A program made the translations under genes and the position numbers. Shown one piece after another: positions 1-4,472 of a DNA stretch of 5,367 nucleotides. Under the pieces are notes generated by a model. It ran no database searches. It saw nothing but the letters and a program-made list of their open reading frames with translations, and was not told the origin of the DNA. Each line of letters opens with the position of its first letter. The first letter of the stretch is position 1. Source of the stretch: CAYVKY01 sp964452115 (GTDB lineage: Bacteria > Bacteroidota > Ignavibacteria > Tepidaquicellales > Tepidaquicellaceae); contig CAYVKY010000144.1 of the NCBI GenBank assembly GCA_964452115.1, forward strand, positions 1-5,367, in the 5' to 3' direction.

Positions 1-1
1 T

Positions 2-55
2 TCGGGAATTTTCCTTGTCATTTATTTAAAATGGCATTCTTTGTATATTGTTTGA
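2..55 (+). CDS. Possible C-terminal tail of an upstream membrane protein (partial, uncertain)
   Basis: A frame open from base 2 reads SGIFLVIYLKWHSLYIV and stops with TGA at 53-55, directly before the bshB1 ATG at 56. The hydrophobic, aromatic-rich residues resemble the end of a membrane segment, and the zero-gap junction matches the tight packing of the genes downstream. The evidence is thin: 17 residues, no recognisable motif, and another frame is also open to base 66. It could equally be non-coding leader sequence. No function can be given. Confidence 0.22.
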   Translation, partial: SGIFLVIYLKWHSLYIV

Positions 56-775
56 ATGAAAAATAATCTGAAACTTGATGCACTTTTTATCGGGGCGCAT
101 CCGGATGATATTGAGATTACGTCATCGGGAACTCTGCTGCGGCTGATTGACAGCGGCAGGAAAGCGGGAATCGTTGACCTGACTCAGGGCGAACTTTCGA
201 CTCGCGGTACGCTTAAATCCAGAGCGAAGGAAACCGCAGCCGCTACGAAAATTCTCGGAGCGGCAGTGCGCGAAAATCTAAAACTCAAAGACGGCAATAT
301 AGAAAATAATCTACAGAACCGCCTGAAACTCATCCGCATAATCCGTACGTATAAACCGGAAATAATTTTTGCACCTTATCCGAACGACAGGCATCCTGAC
401 CATATCAGCGCAAGTAATTTTATAAAGGAAAGCGTTTATTATTCGGGTCTCAGAAAAATCAATACCGAAGGACTCGATGCATTCAGACCAAAGAGGATAT
501 ATTATTTCAGGCACGCATACGACCTGCCGGTGAGCATAATAGTGGATATCAGCAGCACATTCGAAAAGAAAATGAAATCAATTCTTGTATACTCGTCTCA
601 GTTTTATAATCCCAAGGCAACCGAGCCGGAGACGTATATCAGCAGCAGCCTGTTTTTGAAAGACGTGGAAGCAAGGGCAAGATTTTACGGTTTTAAAATC
701 GGTGCGGAATTCGGCGAGCCTTTTTATACGGAAGAGCCGCTGAATATCGAACCTGACAATTTATTAAAAATATAA
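56..775 (+). CDS. bshB1: N-acetylglucosaminyl-malate deacetylase, bacillithiol biosynthesis (LmbE/PIG-L family)
   Basis: This 239-residue protein is a zinc-dependent deacetylase of the LmbE/PIG-L family. In the family, BshB removes the acetyl group from GlcNAc-malate in the cytoplasm, the second step of bacillithiol synthesis, between BshA and the cysteine-adding BshC. The sequence shows the N-terminal AHPDD motif at residues 14-18 (H15 and D18 as zinc ligands, D17 as likely base) and HPDH at 113-116 (H116 as third ligand). BshB1-type landmarks include DLTQGELSTRGT at 41-52, IRTYKPEIIFAPYPNDRHPDH before the second motif, and YSSQF near residue 180. Length matches the family (about 235 residues). 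The ATG at 56 puts the first beta strand in the normal place; no Shine-Dalgarno is visible. It ends 1 nt before the next gene, so it probably leads or continues an operon. bshA and bshC are not in the window. A different LmbE-type deacetylase is possible but less likely. Confidence 0.92.
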   Translation: MKNNLKLDALFIGAHPDDIEITSSGTLLRLIDSGRKAGIVDLTQGELSTRGTLKSRAKETAAATKILGAAVRENLKLKDGNIENNLQNRLKLIRIIRTYKPEIIFAPYPNDRHPDHISASNFIKESVYYSGLRKINTEGLDAFRPKRIYYFRHAYDLPVSIIVDISSTFEKKMKSILVYSSQFYNPKATEPETYISSSLFLKDVEARARFYGFKIGAEFGEPFYTEEPLNIEPDNLLKI

Positions 776-776
776 A

Positions 777-1336
777 ATGAGCAATACTTTAGTTTTTGAC
801 CTGGAAGTTGTTTCCTATGATTTTAATTCTTTTGATGAGGAGAAAAAGAATTACCTTTTGAAGTCTGCAAAAGGCGATGCAGAAAAAGAAGCGGACTTAA
901 TCAACAATATTGTATTTTCACCTTTTACATCGCGGTTAGTTTGTATCGGTATGCTTGATTACGAAAAATATTTCAACCATTCAAATTTTGAACACGTCGG
1001 AACAATGCTGATGAACAATGAAAATGCAGCCGAGCCGCTTCCCGAGGGCGCGGCGGAAACCGCAGACGATACCGAGAAAGAAAAAGTGGAATATATTTCC
1101 GGAAACGAAGTGGAAATTATCACAAAATTCTGGGAGCTTATACGGGAGCGCAAATATGACTACTNNNNNNNNNNNNNNNNNNNNNNNNNNNNNNNNNNNN
1201 NNNNNNNNNNNNNNNNNNNNNNNNNNNNNNNNNNNNNNNNNNNNNNNNNNNNNNNNNNNNNNNNTACTGCTTAGGGGATGTGACGGCGGAAGCAAAACTT
1301 TACAAAAAATGGAAAGATTTTTTAAACAATATATAA
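777..1336 (+). CDS. Predicted 3'-5' exonuclease, PolB-exonuclease-like (RNase H fold), interrupted by an assembly gap
   Basis: The N-terminal 129 residues (777-1164) lie before the N run and the last 23 residues (1265-1333, stop TAA 1334-1336) after it. The N part starts LVFDLE, with the exonuclease motif I acids at D8 and E10, then YLLKSA and SPFTSRLVCIGML, typical of the bacterial DNA_pol_B_exo2-like family. The C part, YCLGDVTAEAKLYKKW, fits exonuclease motif III (Y...D) with D as the last metal ligand. The middle, including motif II, is hidden by the gap. The two parts are in different frames across the 100 N, so the gap length is wrong rather than the gene frameshifted: the true size must leave remainder 2 on division by 3. 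A Glu/Ala-rich stretch at residues 81-104 is probably a flexible insert. Start is 1 nt after bshB1; 19 nt separate the end from ybaB. The family's role is inferred as DNA trimming in repair; the substrate is unknown. Confidence 0.75.
1165..1264. other. Assembly gap (100 N)
   Basis: Exactly 100 N, a conventional placeholder for a scaffold gap of unknown size. It falls inside the exonuclease gene. Frame analysis of the flanks shows that 100 cannot be the real length if the gene is intact: 388 coding bases precede it and the downstream frame begins at 1265, so the true gap must be 3n+2. Given the missing motif II region, a gap of roughly 200-350 bases is my estimate. Confidence 0.97.
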
Positions 1337-1340
1337 ACAT

Positions 1341-1346
1341 AAGGAG
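1341..1346 (+). promoter_or_regulatory. Strong Shine-Dalgarno for ybaB
   Basis: AAGGAG lies 9 nt before the ATG at 1356. It is the only clear consensus ribosome binding site in the window; the other starts are coupled to an upstream stop or sit behind plain A/T-rich leaders. It fixes the ybaB start and suggests that this small abundant protein is translated independently of the exonuclease. Confidence 0.75.
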
Positions 1347-1355
1347 AAACAAATA

Positions 1356-1691
1356 ATGAAACCCAATCAGATGCAGGGAATGATGAAACAAATGAAGAAG
1401 ATGCAGGAGAGAATGGATCAGATTCAAAGCGAACTTGAAAACAAAACCATCACGGAAGAATCAGGCGGCGGTATGGTGAAAGTGACAATCAACGGAAAGA
1501 AGGAAATCGTAAAAATTCAGATAGAGAAAGAAATTATCAATCCTGAAGACACCGAAACACTTGAAGACCTGCTGATAGCGGCGCTGAACAAAGCCATTGA
1601 AGCAGCGTCAAAACTCGAAAGCGAAGAAATGTCAAAAGCAACTGCGGGACTTATTCCGAATATTCCCGGCTTAAATATCCCCGGATTTTAA
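1356..1691 (+). CDS. ybaB: YbaB/EbfC family nucleoid-associated DNA-binding protein
   Basis: This 111-residue protein belongs to the YbaB/EbfC family, small homodimeric proteins that bind DNA and associate with the nucleoid. The N-terminal helix (residues 1-30) is Met/Gln/Lys-rich with several QM and KQMKKMQ patterns. It is followed by the family core GGGMVKVTINGKKEIVKIQI at residues 37-56, then the helix INPEDTETLEDLLIAALNKAIEAA and a tail containing GLIPNIPGLNIPGF. This order and length are typical. It is preceded by a strong ribosome binding site and its TAA stop directly abuts the recR ATG. The ybaB-recR pair is one of the most conserved bacterial gene neighbourhoods (often with dnaX, which is not visible here), which supports a link with recombination or repair, although its exact role there is not settled. 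Confidence 0.95.
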   Translation: MKPNQMQGMMKQMKKMQERMDQIQSELENKTITEESGGGMVKVTINGKKEIVKIQIEKEIINPEDTETLEDLLIAALNKAIEAASKLESEEMSKATAGLIPNIPGLNIPGF

Positions 1692-2300
1692 ATGATAAAT
1701 ATTTCCGATTCACTTGATTCGCTGATTGAGGAGCTGTCATCGCTTCCGTCAATCGGCAGAAAAACTGCACGCCGGCTTGCGCTCTTTATTATCAAGCAGC
1801 CCCGCGAAAAAGTTGAAAAACTTTCGCAATCGCTTATTAACGTAAAAGATAAAATTAAATTCTGCAAAGTCTGCTGCAATATTACCGAAGATGACATCTG
1901 CAAAATATGCCTTTCGGACAAGCGCAGAAAAAATATTGTATGCGTGGTGGAAGACCCGCAGGATGTGTATGCAATCGAAAAGACAAATGAATTTGACGGT
2001 TTGTATCACGTATTGCACGGAAGGATTTCCCCGCTTGACGGCATCGGACCCGATGATATAAAACTCAGGGAACTTATTGAAAGATTTGACGAAACCAAAC
2101 ACGAAAAAATAGATGAACTGATACTGGCGCTGAATCCAACAGTTGAAGGAGAGACTACGATATTATATCTCCAGAGACTTTTAAAACCGCTTAATGTAAA
2201 GATATCGCGCATCGCACGCGGCGTGCCCATCGGCTCTGACCTCGAACTCGCGGACGAGGTGACGCTTGCGAAGGCAATTGAAAACAGGGTTGCAATTTAA
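1692..2300 (+). CDS. recR: Recombination mediator protein RecR
   Basis: RecR is a ring-forming protein that works with RecO (and RecF) to load RecA onto SSB-coated single-stranded DNA in gap repair. All expected domains are present in its 202 residues. They are a helix-hairpin-helix at about 17-33 (SLPSIGRKTARRLA), a four-cysteine zinc site (C58, C61, C70, C73), a Toprim domain from about 82 (IVCVVEDPQDVYAIE, with E87) including GLYHVLHGRISPLDGIGP, the segment LNPTVEGETT at 147-156, and the C-terminal RIARGVPIGSDLELADEVTL. Length equals the family norm (about 200). The usual LPGIG of the hairpin reads LPSIG here, a mild change. The ATG follows the ybaB stop with no spacer (TAAATG), so translation is probably coupled. 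The next gene starts 9 nt after its stop. Confidence 0.97.
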   Translation: MINISDSLDSLIEELSSLPSIGRKTARRLALFIIKQPREKVEKLSQSLINVKDKIKFCKVCCNITEDDICKICLSDKRRKNIVCVVEDPQDVYAIEKTNEFDGLYHVLHGRISPLDGIGPDDIKLRELIERFDETKHEKIDELILALNPTVEGETTILYLQRLLKPLNVKISRIARGVPIGSDLELADEVTLAKAIENRVAI

Positions 2301-2309
2301 ATTATAAGT

Positions 2310-3050
2310 ATGGACTGGTTCAAAAAATGGTTTTCGAATAAATTGTATCTCGAGCTTTACAGCCGCAGAAATGACGAGGAAGCGCGCACGCTCATCAATC
2401 TGATACAAAGGAAAATATCATTTCCCGCAGGAGCGAAGGCGCTGGACATTTGCTGCGGCTCAGGGCGGCATTCCATTGAACTCGCAAAAAGAGGATTTGA
2501 TGTAACGGGATTTGACGCTTCGAGATATCTGATTTCAGAAGCGAAAAAATCCGCAAAGGCGATTAAAGACAAAGACGTGAAAGTAAAATTCATCACGGGA
2601 GATATGCGTGAATTCGATTACAAAGAGTCAATTCATCTTTCGATAAATATTTTCACGAGCTTCAGTTATTTTAAAGATGACGCTGAAAATTTTTCCGTGT
2701 TCAGGAATGCTTATATTTCGCTCAGATACGGCGGCTGGTTTGTGTTTGATTTCCTGAATGCGGATTATCTTAAAAAGCATCTTGTTCCCGAAACGAAAAC
2801 GAAAATCAACGATAAATTGATTGTGCAGAAAAGAAGGATTGACAATGGGTATGTAATTAAAGATATTTACACAGGTACAAATAAAAAACCCGAGTATTCG
2901 GAGGTGCTTAAACTGTACGATTACGCTTCGATTGCCCGGGAGCTGCAGCGGATAGGATTTGAAAACGAATTTGTGTTCGGCGACTATTACGGAAATAAAT
3001 ATTCAAAAGATAAATCGGAAAGGCTGATTATTTTTGCAAGGAAAATTTAA
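2310..3050 (+). CDS. Class I SAM-dependent methyltransferase, substrate unknown
   Basis: This 246-residue protein has a complete Rossmann-type methyltransferase core. Motif I is ALDICCGSGRHS at 44-55 with D46, G50 and G52. The end of strand 2 carries the ribose-binding acid D69 in VTGFDAS, GDMREF at 97-102 fits motif II/III, NIFTSFSYF at 113-121 marks strand 4, and LRYGGWFVFDFLN at 138-150 is the post-motif region. The N-terminal WFKKWFSNKLYLELYSRRNDEEA and the C-terminal half (ARELQRIGFENEFVFGDYYGNKY) are typical of small-molecule methyltransferases annotated only as Methyltransf_25/11 type. The substrate cannot be read from the sequence. It lies 9 nt behind recR, so it is likely co-transcribed. 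Its last 17 bases overlap the lipoprotein gene. Confidence 0.88.
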   Translation: MDWFKKWFSNKLYLELYSRRNDEEARTLINLIQRKISFPAGAKALDICCGSGRHSIELAKRGFDVTGFDASRYLISEAKKSAKAIKDKDVKVKFITGDMREFDYKESIHLSINIFTSFSYFKDDAENFSVFRNAYISLRYGGWFVFDFLNADYLKKHLVPETKTKINDKLIVQKRRIDNGYVIKDIYTGTNKKPEYSEVLKLYDYASIARELQRIGFENEFVFGDYYGNKYSKDKSERLIIFARKI

Positions 3051-3624
3051 AACAGGGTTAATAATTTTATTGATGTTCACGCTTGCGGGGTGTGACCTTT
3101 TCAAATTGCGCGATGCGGAAAATCCCGTTGTGTCACGCTCGAACTTCACGCCTCCGACATCGCCCGATATCGTAATTGCAAATCTTGAATCCGCAATCGC
3201 CGAGCGGAATATTACAAATTATCTTGCGTGTTTTGTAGATTCAACATTTTCCACAAAAAGATTTTCATATACCGCCGATGCAAATTCCGCATCGCAATAC
3301 CCGATACTGAGATTCTGGACGCTGAATAATGAGCGGTATTATTTTACAAATGTGATTTCCTCAACTCCTAATTCAGGTACATCAGCACTTTTCCTTACAA
3401 ACCTCGTTATGAATAATACATCCGATACGGCAATCGTTGATTCGGATTATCTGTTAAGGTTCGACCACACAAAACAAAATGTTTCAAAAACACTGAAGGG
3501 TTCATTCCGCTTTATTATGGCAGCGGATTCGCGCAACCTCTGGTCAATCCACCGCTGGATAGATTTCCAGAAAATCCCTACCGACACCACCTGGAGCACT
3601 CTCAAAGCAAATTTCAGCAATTAA
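3034..3624 (+). CDS. Small exported lipoprotein, possibly NTF2-like fold
   Basis: The 196-residue product has a lipoprotein signal peptide: KFKTG as positive region, LIILLMFT as core, and the lipobox L17-A18-G19-C20. Cys20 would be lipidated after signal peptidase II cleavage; Asp21 follows. The linker (NPVVSRSNFTPPTSPD) is Pro/Ser-rich. Residues 46-70 (IVIANLESAIAERNITNYLACFVDS) and 156-177 (GSFRFIMAADSRNLWSIHRWID) resemble the first helix and last strands of NTF2-like/SnoaL-type domains. This is a fold impression only; the function is unknown. The start is TTG at 3034. An in-frame stop TGA lies at 3025-3027, and the later TTG (3070) and ATG (3073) would destroy the signal peptide, so TTG is the only sensible start. 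It overlaps the methyltransferase by 17 nt, suggesting coupled translation at the end of the operon. Confidence 0.75.
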   Translation: MQGKFKTGLIILLMFTLAGCDLFKLRDAENPVVSRSNFTPPTSPDIVIANLESAIAERNITNYLACFVDSTFSTKRFSYTADANSASQYPILRFWTLNNERYYFTNVISSTPNSGTSALFLTNLVMNNTSDTAIVDSDYLLRFDHTKQNVSKTLKGSFRFIMAADSRNLWSIHRWIDFQKIPTDTTWSTLKANFSN

Positions 3625-3674
3625 ATTTTGTTGACTGAAAATAACGAATAAAAAATGGAGTTATTAAACTACAG

Positions 3675-3695
3675 CCCACGACTTTCAGTCGTGGG
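3675..3695. repeat. Hairpin A (left outer)
   Basis: A perfect 9-bp stem, CCCACGACT/AGTCGTGGG, with loop TTC. It lies 51 nt after the lipoprotein stop and is followed by AAAGAATATTGTTTTTATT, so it could also act as the terminator of the upstream operon, although the T run starts 11 nt from the stem. Confidence 0.85.
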
Positions 3696-3714
3696 AAAGA
3701 ATATTGTTTTTATT

Positions 3715-3734
3715 TAAACCGTTTCAACGGTTTA
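3715..3734. repeat. Hairpin B (left inner)
   Basis: A perfect 9-bp stem, TAAACCGTT/AACGGTTTA, with a two-base centre TC. The core 18 bases recur inverted at 3814-3831. Confidence 0.85.
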
Positions 3735-3811
3735 TAATCTTCCCATATCAATCATACTATACGTCTTAATTATTTAAAATTATCTATTAATAAAATATAT
3801 ATGCAAATATT

Positions 3812-3833
3812 TGAAACCGTTAAAACGGTTTCA
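3812..3833. repeat. Hairpin B' (right inner)
   Basis: A perfect 10-bp stem, TGAAACCGTT/AACGGTTTCA, with centre AA. On the reverse strand the centre is TT, against TC in hairpin B, which fixes it as the inverted partner. Confidence 0.85.
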
Positions 3834-3850
3834 TTTAATAACATAGCATA

Positions 3851-3871
3851 CCCACGACTAAAAGTCGTGGG
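3851..3871. repeat. Hairpin A' (right outer)
   Basis: A perfect 9-bp stem, CCCACGACT/AGTCGTGGG, with loop AAA (TTT on the reverse strand, against TTC in hairpin A). The flanking CT at 3872-3873 mirrors the AG at 3673-3674, extending the inverted match beyond the stem. Confidence 0.85.
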
Positions 3872-3928
3872 CTCAAGTTACATAACTTACGGACTTGTGC
3901 CGGCAGCTGGATTTTTTATTTAAACGAA

Positions 3929-3934
3929 TATAAT
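3929..3934 (+). promoter_or_regulatory. Possible -10 box for the Rieske gene
   Basis: A perfect TATAAT lies 50 nt before the Rieske ATG, just downstream of the palindromic element. No good -35 hexamer is seen at the usual 16-18 nt distance (the bases around 3906-3911 read GCTGGA). In this AT-rich stretch a chance match is possible, and the group may use different promoter consensus sequences. Confidence 0.3.
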
Positions 3935-3984
3935 GCTTTTGTTGTTCATAAATAAAAGCAGCAGTAATATAAAAAAAAGTTACT

Positions 3985-4425
3985 ATGACACACAACACAT
4001 TCAACCGGAGGGATTTCATTTTGAAAACGTTGAAGGCATCCGCGATTGGAATAGCCGCTTTCAATATGCTTGACATCACAAAAATTATCGCACGCACATT
4101 ACCTCCCGAAGACAACAAGGATTACACCGAAAAAACAATATCACTTTCGGACTATCCGGCATTGCAGAAGGTTGGGGGTTACGATATGATTACGAGCAAA
4201 GTGATTTTAATACGGGTGACAACATCGAAATTTCTCGCGATTAATATCATCTGCACTCACAAACATTGCGATGTTGACTTTGACGGGGAGAGTTTTGAAT
4301 GCCCCTGCCACGGCTCCGAGTACGATAAATACGGACGCGTTACGCACGGACCTGCGGTAAAAAACCTTAAGAGTTACAAAACCAGTTACAACAGCGAAAA
4401 AGAAGAAGTTACAATATATTTGTAA
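3985..4425 (+). CDS. Tat-exported Rieske [2Fe-2S] protein
   Basis: This 146-residue Rieske protein carries the motif CTHKHC at 90-95 and CPCHGS at 106-111. C90, H92, C106 and H109 are the [2Fe-2S] ligands. C95 and C108 are placed to form the disulfide typical of high-potential Rieske proteins of bc1/b6f complexes. YDKYGRVTHGPAVKNLKSY continues the canonical domain. The N-terminus has a twin-arginine signal, NRRDFILK (R8, R9), followed by a hydrophobic helix at about 15-29. As in quinol oxidase Rieske subunits, this may stay as an uncleaved membrane anchor, placing the cluster on the periplasmic side. The start at 3985 gives a proper Tat n-region; no Shine-Dalgarno is seen. It is probably an electron carrier, either a cytochrome bc-type subunit or a stand-alone Rieske protein. 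No cytochrome b is in the window; the neighbour is a heme-bearing barrel protein. A role as an oxygenase ferredoxin is less likely because of the Tat signal and extra cysteines. Confidence 0.9.
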   Translation: MTHNTFNRRDFILKTLKASAIGIAAFNMLDITKIIARTLPPEDNKDYTEKTISLSDYPALQKVGGYDMITSKVILIRVTTSKFLAINIICTHKHCDVDFDGESFECPCHGSEYDKYGRVTHGPAVKNLKSYKTSYNSEKEEVTIYL

Positions 4426-4453
4426 TACGGAATTTATTTCCGTAAGAATTTTT
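4426..4453 (+). terminator. Weak intrinsic-terminator-like hairpin after the Rieske gene
   Basis: Directly after the stop, TACGGAA (4426-4432) pairs with TTCCGTA (4438-4444) around a 5-nt loop, followed by AGAA and T5 (4449-4453). The stem is only 7 bp and the T run is set back 4 nt, so it may terminate partially and lower expression of the next gene rather than end the transcript. Confidence 0.4.
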
Positions 4454-4472
4454 AAATTAAATTTAAAAAAAT

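Larger units (their letters stand above)
3673..3873. repeat. Compound mirrored palindromic element, REPIN-like (A-B-spacer-B'-A')
   Basis: Four perfect hairpins are arranged symmetrically in about 200 bp of non-coding DNA. The outer pair (3673-3695 and 3851-3873) are inverted copies matching at 22 of 23 bases. The inner pair (3716-3733 and 3814-3831) match at 17 of 18. In both pairs the single mismatch is in the hairpin loop. The inner and outer hairpins are 19-20 nt apart on the left and 17-19 on the right, and the middle 77 bp is very AT-rich. No reading frame inside looks coding. The architecture is like a REPIN, two REP units in inverted orientation, mobilised in trans by a RAYT/IS200-type transposase. 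No such gene is in the window, so that label is inference. It could also be a transcription terminator array or a folded RNA. Confidence 0.7.

Noticed and set aside
15..49. Sigma70-like promoter before bshB1 (TTGTCA at 15, TATATT at 44)
   Set aside because: The spacer would be 23 nt, and transcription would start at or after the bshB1 start codon.
1..66. Small reading frame from ATG 31 to TAA 66
   Set aside because: Only 11 codons, overlaps the bshB1 start out of frame, and has no ribosome binding site.
777..1274. Continuous reading frame through the N gap ending at 1274
   Set aside because: The bases after the gap in this frame give only a meaningless TA before the stop, while another frame gives a good exonuclease C-terminus. 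The frame depends on an arbitrary N count.
981..1427. Minus-strand frame across the gap
   Set aside because: It is a shadow of the exonuclease and ybaB. Its His/Leu/Phe-rich composition matches no family, and it runs through the Ns.
1749..2102. Minus-strand frame of 117 codons opposite recR
   Set aside because: recR has every conserved motif on the + strand; the antisense product has none.
3675..3871. CRISPR array
   Set aside because: There are only two copies of each of two palindromes, in inverted rather than direct order, without regular spacers or cas genes.
3900..3918. Terminator from CCGG-CAG-CTGG followed by T6
   Set aside because: The stem is only 4 pairs including a G-T wobble; too weak to support.
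3873..4118. Minus-strand frame overlapping the intergenic region and the Rieske start
   Set aside because: It is antisense to the Rieske Tat signal, starts inside that gene, and shows no domain or initiation signal.
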